This document shows positions 9,021 to 19,389 of a DNA stretch of 64,000 bases, piece by piece. The notes beneath the pieces were generated by a model. That model was not told where the DNA came from and made no database searches. It saw only the letters and a list, made by a program, of their open reading frames with translations. Source of the DNA: an uncultured Clostridia bacterium (GTDB lineage Bacteria > Bacillota > Clostridia > UBA1381). The stretch lies in the NCBI GenBank assembly GCA_934476675.1, contig CAKSOE010000011.1:3274-67273 (forward strand), written 5' to 3'. Positions within the stretch are counted from its first letter, which is position 1; each line of letters starts with the position of its first letter. The translations under genes and the position numbers were made by a program.

Positions 9021-9869
9021 ATGAAACTCGTAAAAACAATAGATGAAGTAAGAAAAACGGTAAAAGAATGGAAAAAACAAGGTCTTACGGTAGGACTTGT
9101 GCCTACGATGGGTTATCTGCATGAGGGTCATGCAAGCCTTATAGACGCATCGGTAAAAAACAATGACAGAACGGTTGTGTCCGACTTTGTAAATCCGATA
9201 CAATTCGGCCCGAAAGAGGATTTGGCATCATATCCGCGCGATATAAATCATGACAGTGGGCTGTGTGAAGAACACGGAGCGGATTTGCTGTTTAATCCGG
9301 AACCGTCCGAAATGTATGACGATATGTTCTGTACTCACGTTGATATGGACGTATTGACAAAGGAGCTTTGCGGTTTGAGCCGTCCAACACATTTTAGGGG
9401 CGTATGTACGGTGGTTACAAAGCTGTTTAATATTGTTGCGCCGGATAATGCATATTTCGGACAGAAAGACGCGCAGCAGCTTGCGGTTATTAAGCGCATG
9501 GTAAAGGATTTGAATATGGATATAGCAATCCACGGCTGCCCGATTGTGCGCGAGGCTGACGGTCTTGCAAAAAGCTCCAGAAACACTTATCTGAGTGCGG
9601 ACGAAAGAAAAGCCGCACTGATTTTGAGTAAAACCGTGGAATTGGGTAAGAAAATGGTTTCCGATGGAGAAACCGATTCAAAAACCATTACCGATGCAAT
9701 GAAAAGGAATATAGAAACAGAACCGCTTGCAAAAATTGATTATGTAAAAATCGTGGACGCTCTTACAATGCAGCAGACAGAAAAAATCAGCGGTTCAATA
9801 TTGTGCGCGATGGCTGTGTACATCGGAAAAACAAGGCTTATAGACAATTTTATAGTAGGTGAATTATAA
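9021..9869 (+). CDS. panC: Pantothenate synthetase
   Basis: The 282-residue product joins pantoate and beta-alanine with ATP. '[15 protein letters not shown]' carries the HIGH-like motif (HEGH, 34-37); 'FGQKDAQQL' and 'SSRNTYLS' (the KMSKS equivalent) are also present. AAGGAG inside the end of panB lies ten bases before the ATG at 9021, while the in-frame TTG at 9012 sits too close to that site. The stop codon overlaps the panD start (TAATG), indicating translational coupling. Confidence 0.96.
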   Translation: MKLVKTIDEVRKTVKEWKKQGLTVGLVPTMGYLHEGHASLIDASVKNNDRTVVSDFVNPIQFGPKEDLASYPRDINHDSGLCEEHGADLLFNPEPSEMYDDMFCTHVDMDVLTKELCGLSRPTHFRGVCTVVTKLFNIVAPDNAYFGQKDAQQLAVIKRMVKDLNMDIAIHGCPIVREADGLAKSSRNTYLSADERKAALILSKTVELGKKMVSDGETDSKTITDAMKRNIETEPLAKIDYVKIVDALTMQQTEKISGSILCAMAVYIGKTRLIDNFIVGEL

Positions 9870-10273
9870 TGCAGATAACAATGCTGAAAAGCAAAATCCA
9901 CCGGGCCGCTGTTACGCAGGCAGAGCTTGGCTACATAGGAAGTATAACGGTGGACGCAGAGCTTCTCGAAGCGGCAGGGATTTACGAATATGAAAAGGTG
10001 CAGATTGCCGATGTGAATAACGGGAATCGCTTTGAAACATATACAATTGCGGGAGAGCGCGGCAGCGGCGTAGTATGCCTTAACGGCGCGGCGGCGAGAT
10101 GCGCGGAGGTCGGCGATAAAATAATAATAATGTCGTATGCGCAGATGACTCGCGAGGAAATCCCCGAAAATCCGCCGAAAGTCGTTTTTGTGGACGACGA
10201 AAACAAAATAACAAGGGTTACAAGCTATGAAAAAGGCGGACAGCTTTTTGAACAGCCGGAAAGGACGGTATAA
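9869..10273 (+). CDS. panD: Aspartate 1-decarboxylase proenzyme
   Basis: The 134-residue product makes beta-alanine from aspartate for pantothenate. 'YIGSITVD' holds the G24-S25 bond that self-cleaves to give the pyruvoyl group. '[20 protein letters not shown]' is the conserved C-terminal barrel strand region. The start codon overlaps the panC stop and its stop overlaps the coaX start, so panC-panD-coaX are translationally chained. Confidence 0.96.
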   Translation: MQITMLKSKIHRAAVTQAELGYIGSITVDAELLEAAGIYEYEKVQIADVNNGNRFETYTIAGERGSGVVCLNGAAARCAEVGDKIIIMSYAQMTREEIPENPPKVVFVDDENKITRVTSYEKGGQLFEQPERTV

Positions 10274-11040
10274 TGATTTTAGCGGTAGATATAGGCAATA
10301 CCAACATAGTTGTTGGATGCTGTGACAAAAACAAAATACTTTTTGTGGAACGGCTTTCGACAAAGCTGGTCGATACGGAGCTTGAATATGCCGTTTCGTT
10401 TAAGAATGTTTTTGAACTGCATAATATAGACACAAAAAAAATTGACGGAGGAATAATTTCATCTGTCGTTCCGTCGATTACAAATGTAATAAAAAGAGCC
10501 GTAAAGAAAACCGCCGGAATAGACGTAATGGTAGTCGGTTCGGGCATAAAGACGGGACTGAATATTTTAACCGACAATCCGGCGCAGCTCGGCAGCGATC
10601 TTGTTGCGGACGCAGTAGGAGGAATAAACGAATACAAGCTGCCGCTTGTAATTATCGATATGGGTACGGCGACGACAATTTCCGTAATAAACGAAAAAGG
10701 CGTATATACGGGAACAGTAATAATGCCGGGAATGGGCGTATCGCTCGATTCACTTGTCGGACGAACCTCGCAGCTGCCCAAAATCAGCCTTGACCCGCCG
10801 AAAAAGGTAGTCGGCACAAACACGATTGACGCTATGAAAAGCGGGATTTTATATGCCACGGCGGCAAGCCTTGACGGCATGATTGAACGCATTGAGGAAG
10901 AAATTCAAAAAAAAGCAACAGTGGTTGCAACAGGCGGACTTGCCGGAGCGGTTATTCCGCTGTGTAAGCGTGAAATCATTCTTGATGATGAATTGCTTCT
11001 TAAAGGTCTGATGATTATGTATAATAAAAATATATCCTGA
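10273..11040 (+). CDS. coaX: Type III pantothenate kinase
   Basis: The 255-residue product phosphorylates pantothenate, the first step from the vitamin to coenzyme A. It belongs to the ASKHA fold: 'AVDIGNTNIVVG' is the phosphate-1 loop, 'IIDMGTATTISVI' the phosphate-2 region, and 'VVATGGLAG' the adenosine motif. GRTSQLP near 160 is also typical. Its position directly after panD completes a cassette from 2-oxoisovalerate to phosphopantothenate. Type III kinases resist feedback by coenzyme A. Confidence 0.95.
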   Translation: MILAVDIGNTNIVVGCCDKNKILFVERLSTKLVDTELEYAVSFKNVFELHNIDTKKIDGGIISSVVPSITNVIKRAVKKTAGIDVMVVGSGIKTGLNILTDNPAQLGSDLVADAVGGINEYKLPLVIIDMGTATTISVINEKGVYTGTVIMPGMGVSLDSLVGRTSQLPKISLDPPKKVVGTNTIDAMKSGILYATAASLDGMIERIEEEIQKKATVVATGGLAGAVIPLCKREIILDDELLLKGLMIMYNKNIS

Positions 11041-11057
11041 TGGAAAGGTAAAAAGAG

Positions 11058-11924
11058 ATGTATCTTGCTGATAAGTGGAAGGATTATAAGCTGCTGGACG
11101 CGTGCGGCGGCGAAAAGCTTGAATACTGGGGCGAATATCTTCTAAGGCGTCCCGAACCGCAGGCGGTGTGGGCGGTTAAGTCAGAAAATGAAAAGTGGAA
11201 TCGTACAGATGCATGGTATCACCGCTCAAATACCGGCGGGGGGAAGTGGCAGTATTTTAAAAAGCTTCCTGAGCGCTGGACGGTCAACTACGGAAAGCTG
11301 ACTTTTAATATAAAGCCTATGGGCTTTAAGCATACGGGACTTTTTCCGGAACAGGCTGTAAACTGGGACTGGTTTTCGGAGCTTATAAGAAACGCAAAAC
11401 GCCCCATACGTGTGCTTAATCTGTTTGCATATACGGGCGGTGCAACAGTGGCGGCGCTTTCGGCAGGGGCAGAGGTTGTTCATGTTGACGCGTCAAAAGG
11501 AATGGTTACATGGGCGAAAGAAAATGTTATCGCCTCTGGACTGGGCGAAAGACCTGTCAGATATATTGTGGATGACGTTGTAAAATTTGTTAAGCGCGAG
11601 CAGCGCCGCGGCAGACAATATGACGCAATCATTATGGATCCGCCCTCTTACGGCAGAGGTCCGTCCGGTGAGGTATGGAAGATTGAGGACGAGTTATATC
11701 CGCTTGTCGAGGAATGTATAAAAATTCTCTCAGACAATCCTCTGTTCTTTTTAATAAATTCCTATACAACGGGTTTAAGCGCACAAATTCTTATAAATAT
11801 TATGTCTATGACTTTGGTAAAAAAGTACGGAGGAAAGGCAGAAGCCGACGAAATCGGAATACCGATGCAGTCGAACGGTCTGGTACTGCCGTGCGGAATA
11901 AGCGGAAGATGGGAAAATGTATGA
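11058..11924 (+). CDS. Class I SAM-dependent rRNA-methyltransferase-like protein
   Basis: The 288-residue product has the Rossmann methyltransferase motif '[15 protein letters not shown]' (residues about 117-131), an acidic '[11 protein letters not shown]', and the '[12 protein letters not shown]' catalytic loop. It resembles the catalytic half of RlmI/RlmK-type 23S rRNA cytosine or guanine methyltransferases but lacks an N-terminal PUA domain, so the target is uncertain. Methylation of a nucleic acid base is the inferred role. Its stop TGA overlaps the ecfA1 ATG, so it is coupled to the transporter genes. Confidence 0.82.
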   Translation: MYLADKWKDYKLLDACGGEKLEYWGEYLLRRPEPQAVWAVKSENEKWNRTDAWYHRSNTGGGKWQYFKKLPERWTVNYGKLTFNIKPMGFKHTGLFPEQAVNWDWFSELIRNAKRPIRVLNLFAYTGGATVAALSAGAEVVHVDASKGMVTWAKENVIASGLGERPVRYIVDDVVKFVKREQRRGRQYDAIIMDPPSYGRGPSGEVWKIEDELYPLVEECIKILSDNPLFFLINSYTTGLSAQILINIMSMTLVKKYGGKAEADEIGIPMQSNGLVLPCGISGRWENV

Positions 11925-12787
11925 TTATTGAAGCTTGTGGTGTGTCCTTTTCGTTTTTTGACCATGATTCGAATTCGGATAAGGTTACGGAGGAAAAGGT
12001 TCTTGAAAATTTAAGCTTACAGATAGAAAAAGGCTCGTTTACGGCAATTTTAGGTCAGAACGGCTCGGGAAAGTCAACGCTTGCAAAGCATTTTAATGCG
12101 TTGCTTTTGCCGACGGGCGGCAAGATTTATATAAGCGGAATGGATACAAGCGATGAGAAAAAACTGTTTGATATACGTTCCGCAGCCGGAATGGTGTTTC
12201 AGAATCCGGATAATCAGATGGTTGCAGCAATAGCTGAGGATGAAGTGGCTTTTGCGCCTGAAAATATGGGCGTTGAGCCTAAGGAAATCCGAAATAGGGT
12301 AGATGAGAGTCTGAAAAGCGTCGGAATGAGTAAATTTAAAAATGCGTCAGTGTCAAGGCTCTCCGGCGGGCAAAAGCAGCGTATAGCGATTGCCGCTGTG
12401 CTTGCAATGCAGCCGGAAATAATAATTCTTGACGAGCCTACGGCAATGCTTGATCCGGAGGGCAGGAGCGAGGTTATGAAAACAATCAAGACGCTTAACA
12501 AGGAGCGGAACATGACCGTAGTGCTCATTACGCACTATATGGATGAAGCGGCGGCATCGGACAGAACGGTTGTTATCGACAACGGAAAAATTGCGCTTGA
12601 CGGAACTCCGGCAGAGGTGTTTTCAAATGTTGAGCGTATAAAAGAACTCGGGCTTGACGTGCCGCAGGTTACGGAACTGGCATATAAGCTCAGAAAAGCG
12701 GGATTTGATATGCCGCAGGGGATTTTGAGCATTGAAGAATGTCTGGCGGAAACAGTAAAGCTTTTGGGGGTGGCGCCTGATGCTTAA
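11921..12787 (+). CDS. ecfA1: ECF transporter ATPase EcfA1
   Basis: The 288-residue ATPase energises vitamin or metal uptake by ECF importers. Walker A '[12 protein letters not shown]', signature '[12 protein letters not shown]' and Walker B '[15 protein letters not shown]' are intact. The ATG at 11921 overlaps the stop of the upstream gene by the ATGA arrangement. A longer open frame exists upstream, but it lies wholly inside the methyltransferase gene in another frame. ecfA2 starts 8 bases before its end. Confidence 0.94.
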   Translation: MIIEACGVSFSFFDHDSNSDKVTEEKVLENLSLQIEKGSFTAILGQNGSGKSTLAKHFNALLLPTGGKIYISGMDTSDEKKLFDIRSAAGMVFQNPDNQMVAAIAEDEVAFAPENMGVEPKEIRNRVDESLKSVGMSKFKNASVSRLSGGQKQRIAIAAVLAMQPEIIILDEPTAMLDPEGRSEVMKTIKTLNKERNMTVVLITHYMDEAAASDRTVVIDNGKIALDGTPAEVFSNVERIKELGLDVPQVTELAYKLRKAGFDMPQGILSIEECLAETVKLLGVAPDA

Positions 12788-13640
12788 AGTTGAAAATGTG
12801 AGTTATGTTTATCAGCCCGGTACACCGTTTGAGAGTCATGCGCTTGAAAATATCAGCTTTGAAATCCCGAACGGCAGCCTTACCGCGATTATCGGAAGCA
12901 CGGGCAGCGGAAAATCCACATTGCTTACTATGTTTAATACGCTTTCAAAGCCTACGTCGGGAAAGATATTCATTGACGGCTATGATATAACAGCAAAGGA
13001 CGCGAATCTGAAAAAAATACGCTGTAAGGCAGGCTTGGTGTTTCAATATCCGGAGCATCAGCTGTTTGAGGAAACGGTCTATAAGGATATAGCTTTCGGC
13101 CCGAAAAATATGGGACTTTCGGAGGAAGAAATACATGAACGCGTCGTAGATGCGATGAAAATGGCAGGATTGAAAGAAAAATATGCCAAGCGTTCGCCGT
13201 TTGAGCTTTCGGGAGGACAAAAACGCCGTGCGGCAATTGCCGGAGTGCTTGCAATGCAGCCGGAAATTCTGATGCTTGACGAGCCGGCGGCAGGTCTTGA
13301 CCCGAAAGGGCGCGACGGAATTTTGGCGGCGATACGGCGGCTGCATGAAGAAAATCCCGAAATGATTATTATTTTTGTTTCACATTCAATGGAAGATGTG
13401 GCAAAAACAGCCGAAAATGTAATAGTAATGAATGACGGAAAGCTTGTGATGCAGGGAACTGTTCCGCAGGTGTTTTCGCATAGCGATAAACTTAAAGAGA
13501 TTGGCTTGAACGTGCCGCAGATAACGCTTTTTGCACAGAAACTGAGGGTGTTGGGATATAAGCTTCCCGAAGATATATACACGGTTGAAAGCGCGTTTGA
13601 GGCAATAAAAAAGCTGGCGGGAGGGGGAAAAGATGTTTAA
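12780..13640 (+). CDS. ecfA2: ECF transporter ATPase EcfA2
   Basis: The 286-residue partner ATPase has Walker A '[13 protein letters not shown]', the EcfA2-type Q-loop region '[16 protein letters not shown]', signature '[13 protein letters not shown]' and Walker B '[15 protein letters not shown]'. It forms a heterodimer with EcfA1 on EcfT. Both ends overlap neighbouring genes (8 bases each), giving a tightly coupled A1-A2-T order. Confidence 0.95.
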   Translation: MLKVENVSYVYQPGTPFESHALENISFEIPNGSLTAIIGSTGSGKSTLLTMFNTLSKPTSGKIFIDGYDITAKDANLKKIRCKAGLVFQYPEHQLFEETVYKDIAFGPKNMGLSEEEIHERVVDAMKMAGLKEKYAKRSPFELSGGQKRRAAIAGVLAMQPEILMLDEPAAGLDPKGRDGILAAIRRLHEENPEMIIIFVSHSMEDVAKTAENVIVMNDGKLVMQGTVPQVFSHSDKLKEIGLNVPQITLFAQKLRVLGYKLPEDIYTVESAFEAIKKLAGGGKDV

Positions 13641-14451
13641 GGATATAACGATAGGACAGTATTTTCCCGGTAATTCCCCGATACACAGAATAAATCCGGC
13701 TGTTAAAATAATATTGACGATTGCGTATATAGCAATATTGTTTTTTATAACAAATCCGATAGCATATCTGATTTTCGGAGTGTATACGATAACGCTTATA
13801 ATGCTCAGCGGCGTACCGTTCCGATATATATTAGAAGGCTTAAAGCCGCTTGTGTGGATTGTGCTTCTGACGTCCGTACTGAATATATTTATGACGAACG
13901 GAACAACAATAGCGGAGATACCGCTGTACAGATTTTCTTTGAAAATCACAAAAGAAGGAATTGTAACGGCGGTCAAGGTAACGCTCAGACTTGTTTTTCT
14001 GATGACAGGCTCATCGCTGCTTACGCTTACGACAGAACCTTTACAGCTGACAGACGGCATCGAAAGACTGCTTAATCCGCTGAAAAGGATAGGTGTTCCG
14101 TCGCATGAAATAGCCATGATGATGAGTATTGCATTAAGGTTTATTCCGACCTTTGCGGAGGAAGCGGAAAAAATAATGAATGCGCAGAAAGCAAGGGGCG
14201 CGGATTTTGAGACAGGGAATATAATCGAGCGTGCCAAAGCAATGATTCCGGTGCTTGTGCCGCTGTTTGTGAGCGCATTCAGGCGAGCGGACGATTTGGC
14301 AACCGCAATGGAGGCACGCTGCTATAACGGCGGCGAGAACCGAACAAGAATGAAAGAATCTAAAATAGGAAAATATGACATTAGAGCGTGTGTTATTTTT
14401 GTCATATGCCTGGTAATTCTTGAAGCGGCTGAAATAATAATTGAAATTTAG
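13633..14451 (+). CDS. ecfT: ECF transporter transmembrane scaffold EcfT
   Basis: The 272-residue membrane protein has several hydrophobic segments (about 25-75, 80-105, 125-145, 250-270). It holds the two coupling-helix motifs, seen as 'RARGAD'-like 'AQKARGADFET' near residue 190 and 'ATAMEARCYNGG' near 225, that contact EcfA1/A2. This core serves several substrate-binding S components; none is encoded in the window, so the cargo is open. Confidence 0.94.
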   Translation: MFKDITIGQYFPGNSPIHRINPAVKIILTIAYIAILFFITNPIAYLIFGVYTITLIMLSGVPFRYILEGLKPLVWIVLLTSVLNIFMTNGTTIAEIPLYRFSLKITKEGIVTAVKVTLRLVFLMTGSSLLTLTTEPLQLTDGIERLLNPLKRIGVPSHEIAMMMSIALRFIPTFAEEAEKIMNAQKARGADFETGNIIERAKAMIPVLVPLFVSAFRRADDLATAMEARCYNGGENRTRMKESKIGKYDIRACVIFVICLVILEAAEIIIEI

Positions 14452-14467
14452 AGAAAGTAATGATATA

Positions 14468-15199
14468 ATGAATATTAAGCTTATTCTTCAATATGACGGC
14501 ACAAATTATCATGGCTGGCAGATTCAAAAAAATGCCGAAACCATACAGCAAACGCTTGAAAACGCTGTTTTTGCCGTGACAGGAGAGAAAAGCAGCATTA
14601 CTGGCTGCGGACGTACCGATGCCGGAGTTCATGCGGAAAATTATGTGTGTAATTTTCACACATCGGCAAAAATTCCGCCCGGGCGTTATGCCTATGCGCT
14701 GAATTCGGTTTTGCCGCACGATATAGTGTGCAAAAGCTCCTGTGAAGTCAGTGATGATTTTTGCGCAAACAGAAGCGCCGTAAAAAAACGCTATGTATAT
14801 CGGATATTTAATTCGGATTTTCCGAATGTGTTTATGCGGAATTATACGTGGCATTTTAAGTATAGGCTTGATATTGAAAAAATGAGGAATGAGGCACATT
14901 CCTTTTTGGGAACGCACGATTTCATAGGCTTTGCGGCAAGCGGTTTTACCGTAAAAACGACCGTGCGGACGATATATGCGATAGATGTTTTTAAAGATGA
15001 TGACTTGATTACAATAGATGTTACCGGAAACGGATTTCTTTATAATATGGTGCGTATTATTTCAGGTACGCTTGCGCAGGCAGGCACGGGAAAAATAAGC
15101 AACATACAGGAAATTATAAAATCATGTGACAGAAGCCGTGCAGGTATAACCGCACCGGCGTGCGGACTTTGCTTAAAGGAGGTGTATTACGATGGATAA
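14468..15199 (+). CDS. truA: tRNA pseudouridine synthase A
   Basis: The 243-residue product makes pseudouridine at tRNA positions 38-40. It starts MNIKLILQYDGTNYHGWQ and carries the catalytic Asp in 'CGRTDAGVHA' near residue 50. 'FIGFAASG' and 'GNGFLYNMVRIISGTL' are the conserved C-terminal motifs. The ATG at 14468 begins the family's usual N-terminus; the ribosome binding site is weak (AGAGAAAG). truA commonly follows ecfA1A2T in Firmicutes, as here. Confidence 0.95.
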   Translation: MNIKLILQYDGTNYHGWQIQKNAETIQQTLENAVFAVTGEKSSITGCGRTDAGVHAENYVCNFHTSAKIPPGRYAYALNSVLPHDIVCKSSCEVSDDFCANRSAVKKRYVYRIFNSDFPNVFMRNYTWHFKYRLDIEKMRNEAHSFLGTHDFIGFAASGFTVKTTVRTIYAIDVFKDDDLITIDVTGNGFLYNMVRIISGTLAQAGTGKISNIQEIIKSCDRSRAGITAPACGLCLKEVYYDG

Positions 15200-16760
15200 T
15201 GACGATACGATAAGAAATCTTATTACCTACGGTGATGAGAACAAAAAAAACGATGATGTGCAGGAAAACGATGCAGGCGATAAAACTATAATTTTCAAAG
15301 CGGTGTCGGAGGATAAATCCGAGGAAACGCTTGAAGAAAACACTCCTGCGGAGGGGGAATCGTCGCTTGATTCGATAGAGGACGAATCGGCAGGTGAGGA
15401 ATATTTTTCCGATGACAACAAAGAGGAAGAGGACGAAGTATCGGATTACGAAGAAGATGAAGAAGAAATCGTAATACCGCCCGTAAAAAAAAGCCGCAAA
15501 GGCAGAATTGCACTTATTATAACTGTTGCGGCAGTGATTGTTACAGCAGCTGCGTTTGCAATGACGGATAGCGGTGCCATCGGAAAGTATAAAAGAAATG
15601 CAGCAAACAACATGGCGAAAATTTTATATAATATGGGTATAGACTTTTCCCAAACCGCACCGGAGAGCAGTTCTCCGCTTTCGGATACTTCGGCGATTAC
15701 CGAGGATTCGGTTGAAGGTGCGGAAAAAAAGGAACAGACAAAGGTAAAAGCAACGCCGTCGACAACGGTAGAACCGCAATATAAAACCGAAGCGGCATTT
15801 TCCAACATGGTACCTTTTGAGGGCGCGGCGGACGCCTCCGTTGCGGCGTATAAAAAAGGCGTTGTATGTGCCAGAACAAATTATCTGTGTTATGTAGGCG
15901 CATCGGGAGAAAAAGAATGGGAGGTTAATACCTCGGTAATAGACCCGATTTTAAAAGCGGCGGGAGATTATATATTCATTGCCCAGGAGGGCGGAAACAA
16001 GCTGTGTCTGTATAACGGACGGAATCTTTTGTATGATACGGACTCGGAGAGTGAAATTCTTTCCTGTTCGGTAAGTTCTAACGGTGACGCTGTTATAGTA
16101 ACAAACAAGCAGTCATATAAGGGAGCGTTTTCGGTGTATAACAGGAGCGGAAACGAGATATACGCATGGTCGTCCGGCGGCAGTGCAGTTTTAAGTGCGG
16201 ATATTGCCGCATCCTCACGCAGAGTTGCTGCATCGCTTTTGAATACGGACGGTAAGGTGTACAGTACAATCAGCCTGTTTAATATAAATAAGTCGGGCAG
16301 CTATGCAAGCGTGGATTTTGACGATACGGTTTTGTTTGATGTGAAATTCTGCGGTGATGATATAAATGCTTTCGGTGATAATTCAATGGTAGGAATGAGC
16401 ACGGGCGGAAATGTTCTTTATGATAAACGCTTTGACGATGTGGAGCTGACAAATTATGCGGTTGACAGTAAGGGAATAAAGATAATGGCATTTAACAGCG
16501 AAAATATTCCCATGATGAATGTCTATAACAGCGCAGGCTCACTTAAATATACCGAGGTGCTGCGAAGCAGAGCGGATTATGTGGATATGGACAGCTATAA
16601 TATAATTTATAACGATAACCGCGATGTTTATCTTGGAAAACCCAATTCAAAGAATATATCAAAATACACCGCGTCGATGGATATAAAAAGGCTGATTCTG
16701 ATAGACAGCCGAACCTTTGCAGTGGTTTATTCAAACAGTATAGAGTTTGTGAGAATGTAG
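15192..16760 (+). CDS. DUF5711-like membrane-anchored beta-propeller protein
   Basis: The 522-residue product has a strongly acidic, low-complexity N-terminus (1-95), a basic stop (KKSRKGR) and one transmembrane helix near 104-124, then a Thr/Ser-rich linker and an extracytoplasmic domain of about 320 residues. The latter has repeated short strands with PQQ/WD-like spacing ('KGVVCARTNYLCYVGASGEK', 'SLFNINKSGSYASV'). This layout matches DUF5711 proteins of Clostridia, function unknown. AAAGGAGGTG inside the end of truA is a strong binding site. It overlaps truA by 8 bases. Confidence 0.65.
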   Translation: MDNDDTIRNLITYGDENKKNDDVQENDAGDKTIIFKAVSEDKSEETLEENTPAEGESSLDSIEDESAGEEYFSDDNKEEEDEVSDYEEDEEEIVIPPVKKSRKGRIALIITVAAVIVTAAAFAMTDSGAIGKYKRNAANNMAKILYNMGIDFSQTAPESSSPLSDTSAITEDSVEGAEKKEQTKVKATPSTTVEPQYKTEAAFSNMVPFEGAADASVAAYKKGVVCARTNYLCYVGASGEKEWEVNTSVIDPILKAAGDYIFIAQEGGNKLCLYNGRNLLYDTDSESEILSCSVSSNGDAVIVTNKQSYKGAFSVYNRSGNEIYAWSSGGSAVLSADIAASSRRVAASLLNTDGKVYSTISLFNINKSGSYASVDFDDTVLFDVKFCGDDINAFGDNSMVGMSTGGNVLYDKRFDDVELTNYAVDSKGIKIMAFNSENIPMMNVYNSAGSLKYTEVLRSRADYVDMDSYNIIYNDNRDVYLGKPNSKNISKYTASMDIKRLILIDSRTFAVVYSNSIEFVRM

Positions 16761-16772
16761 ACGGAGGTAAGT

Positions 16773-17393
16773 ATGACGCCGTTAATTGCGGATATAGTTG
16801 TGTCGGTAATAATTATTGCCGCGTATGTGATAGGTTCAAGGCGAGGACTGGTAAAAACCGTATGGAACGCCGTTTCGTGGATAGCCGCCGTAGCGGCTGT
16901 GTTTTTGCTGATTCAGCCTGCGGTTGAGGTTGTGCAAAAGACGCCGATTGCGGATAATCTGAATGCGAAAATATATACGATGATGCAGGAAAAGCCGGAG
17001 GAGAGCATACAGCGCGAATCGGCAATGCCGAAGTTTATGACGGAAAATAGAGATATAATTGACAGTATCAGTGAAAAAACTGCCGAAGATATTACGGCTC
17101 TGGCGCTGAAAATTGCGGTCGGACTTTCTTTGTTTATTATAATGAAGCTTGTTCTGCTGATACTGTTCGCTGTTATAAATGCAATATCAAGGCTGCCGTT
17201 TGTAAACAGCACAAATAAGCTGCTGGGCGGACTTCTCGGAGTGGTAAATATAATGTTTGTTATTTATGCACTTTGTGCGGCAATAACTCTTATGACGGAT
17301 AATGAGGAAATTCTCGGCATTATAAATTCGTCATATGTAATAAAATATTTTTATGATAACAATATTCTTATGCAGCTTATGCTGAGAATATGA
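16773..17393 (+). CDS. CvpA family membrane protein
   Basis: The 206-residue product has membrane segments near 5-25, 28-48, 112-140 and 145-175, with 'IGSRRGLVKTVWNAVSWIAA' near the start, the CvpA-like signature. CvpA homologues are small inner-membrane proteins linked to colicin V production in E. coli and to envelope stress elsewhere. The molecular role is unknown. GACGGAGG precedes the ATG by 8 bases, 12 bp after the DUF5711-like gene. Confidence 0.8.
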   Translation: MTPLIADIVVSVIIIAAYVIGSRRGLVKTVWNAVSWIAAVAAVFLLIQPAVEVVQKTPIADNLNAKIYTMMQEKPEESIQRESAMPKFMTENRDIIDSISEKTAEDITALALKIAVGLSLFIIMKLVLLILFAVINAISRLPFVNSTNKLLGGLLGVVNIMFVIYALCAAITLMTDNEEILGIINSSYVIKYFYDNNILMQLMLRI

Positions 17394-17415
17394 ATAGAGA
17401 AAGGAATGAAAGATT

Positions 17416-19080
17416 ATGTACAGTGATGTAGTAAAAAAAGGACTTGAAAAAACGCCTCATCGTTCTTTGATGAAAGCGCTTGGACTTACAGATGAGGAGA
17501 TACAGCGTCCGCTTATCGGAGTGGTATCGGCAAAAAATGAAATTATCCCGGGGCATATGCACCTTGATAAGATTGCCGAAGCGGTAAAAGCCGGAGTACG
17601 TATGGCAGGCGGAACGCCTATTGAATTTCCGGCAATCGGCGTATGCGACGGTATTGCGATGGGTCATGTGGGAATGAAATATTCGCTTGCATCGAGAGAG
17701 CTTATTGCAGATTCAATTGAATCAATGACTATTGCACATGGATTTGACGCATTGGTACTTATACCGAACTGTGATAAAATTGTTCCAGGTATGCTTATTG
17801 CAGCGGCAAGGCTGAATATTCCGGCAATAATAGTTTCCGGCGGACCTATGCTGTCGATGAATTTCAAGGGAAAGTACAGAGATTTGAATACGGCTTTTGA
17901 AGCTGTCGGAGCATATAAAGCAGGAAATATTGACGAAAATGAGCTTCTTGAACTTGAGGAGGCGGCTTGTCCTTCATGCGGTTCATGCTCGGGAATGTTT
18001 ACGGCAAATTCAATGAACTGTCTTTGCGAAGTACTTGGTATGGCGCTGCCCGGAAACGGAACTGTTCCGGCGGTTTATTCGGAAAGAATACGTCTTGCAA
18101 AGCACACGGGCATGAAGATTATGGAGCTCTTGGAAAAGAATATACGTCCGAGAGATATTATTACACCCGATTCGCTGTATAATGCGTTGAGAGTGGACAT
18201 GGCTCTCGGATGCAGCACAAACTCAATGCTGCATCTTCCGGCAATCGCATATGAAGCAAAAGCGCCGATTAGCCTTGATTATGCAAACGAGATAAGTAAA
18301 ATAACACCTAATTTATGTCATCTCGCCCCTGCAGGCGAGCATCATGTTCAGGATTTGTATGCGGCAGGCGGAGTTACGGCGGTTATGAATGAGCTTTCAA
18401 AGAAGAATTTGATGAAGCTTGATACTATGACCGTAACGGGAAAAACACAGGGTGAGAATATAGAGGGTCATTCCGTAAAGGATTACAGCGTAATAAGACC
18501 TATCGATAATCCGTACAGTGCAACAGGCGGAATTGCGGTGCTTAAAGGCAATCTTGCGCTTGACGGCTCTGTTGTAAAGAGAAGTGCTGTGGCGCCGGAA
18601 ATGCTTGTACACAGCGGCCCTGCAAAGGTGTTTGACAGCGAAGATGAAGCGATTGACGCTATTTACAAGGGTAAAATAGTAAAGGGCGATGTCGTTGTTA
18701 TACGATATGAAGGCCCGAAAGGCGGCCCGGGTATGCGTGAAATGCTTTCGCCGACCTCTGCAATCTGCGGCATGGGACTGGATAAGGACGTTGCGCTTAT
18801 TACAGACGGACGTTTCAGCGGAGCAACACGCGGCGCGGCGATAGGTCACGTTTCGCCCGAAGCTGTTGAGGGAGGCCCGATAGCATTTGTAAAAGACGGC
18901 GATATAATAGAAATTGATATAGAAAAATGTATTCTTAACGTAAAGGTTTCCGATGAAGAAATGGCAAAACGCCGTGAGGGTTGGAAGCCGAACGAACCGA
19001 AGGTTAAAACAGGTTATTTAAAGCGTTATTCAAAGTTAGTATCATCGGCGATGCAAGGGGCTGTAATGCTTGATGATTAA
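17416..19080 (+). CDS. ilvD: Dihydroxy-acid dehydratase
   Basis: The 554-residue iron-sulfur enzyme dehydrates dihydroxy-isovalerate and dihydroxy-methylvalerate to the 2-oxo acids of valine, isoleucine and pantothenate synthesis. Cluster cysteines are visible in 'PNCDK' near 115 and '[19 protein letters not shown]' near 187-205, and a metal/substrate region in '[12 protein letters not shown]' near 435. Length is normal. It is the only branched-chain gene here, which fits supply of 2-oxoisovalerate to PanB. AAGGAATG lies upstream. Confidence 0.97.
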   Translation: MYSDVVKKGLEKTPHRSLMKALGLTDEEIQRPLIGVVSAKNEIIPGHMHLDKIAEAVKAGVRMAGGTPIEFPAIGVCDGIAMGHVGMKYSLASRELIADSIESMTIAHGFDALVLIPNCDKIVPGMLIAAARLNIPAIIVSGGPMLSMNFKGKYRDLNTAFEAVGAYKAGNIDENELLELEEAACPSCGSCSGMFTANSMNCLCEVLGMALPGNGTVPAVYSERIRLAKHTGMKIMELLEKNIRPRDIITPDSLYNALRVDMALGCSTNSMLHLPAIAYEAKAPISLDYANEISKITPNLCHLAPAGEHHVQDLYAAGGVTAVMNELSKKNLMKLDTMTVTGKTQGENIEGHSVKDYSVIRPIDNPYSATGGIAVLKGNLALDGSVVKRSAVAPEMLVHSGPAKVFDSEDEAIDAIYKGKIVKGDVVVIRYEGPKGGPGMREMLSPTSAICGMGLDKDVALITDGRFSGATRGAAIGHVSPEAVEGGPIAFVKDGDIIEIDIEKCILNVKVSDEEMAKRREGWKPNEPKVKTGYLKRYSKLVSSAMQGAVMLDD

Positions 19081-19089
19081 ACTTCGGGC

Positions 19090-19337
19090 TGTTGTATTTT
19101 GCGCATAACGAACTCACCGTACCACTCGGAGTACACACGTACACCGTCGGGTACGGTTTGTCCGTTATGCATCAAGATCCAACGAGCCCGACAGTATGGC
19201 ATGCTATATGTGCAGAAAAACAACACCGTACCACTCAGAGTACATACGTATACCGTCGGGTACGGTTTGCCCGTTATGCATCAAAATCCAACGAGTCCGA
19301 CAGTATGGCATGCTATATGTGCAGAAAAACAACACCG
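19090..19337. repeat. Tandem palindromic repeat, two 109-bp units
   Basis: Two direct copies (19116-19224 and 19225-19333) match over their full 109 bp except for about ten single-base changes, and a third copy begins (ACCG) and stops. Each unit opens with an imperfect hairpin: CGTACC, CGG and GTAC arms mirrored by GTAC, CCG and GGTACG within 38 bp. The flanks are weak inverted repeats: CTGTTGTATTTTGCGCATA at 19090-19108 mirrors TATGTGCAGAAAAACAAC near 19316-19333. Open frames run through it because it has few stops, but they lack binding sites. It may be a MITE-like or REP-like element. Confidence 0.85.
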
Positions 19338-19389
19338 CGCGAATATGTAAAGGCGGTCTTTGAACGTTATAAGGTATAAAGGAGAAATT

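Noticed and set aside
13386..14237. Long minus-strand open frame opposite ecfT
   Set aside because: It is the antisense of the ecfT and ecfA2 genes; composition is Ser/Ile-rich as expected for a shadow, and it has no binding site or family motif.
19092..19379. Open frames of 83-98 residues on both strands over the tandem repeat
   Set aside because: The repeat lacks stops in several frames; no ribosome binding site and the same peptide occurs in shifted frames of the two units.
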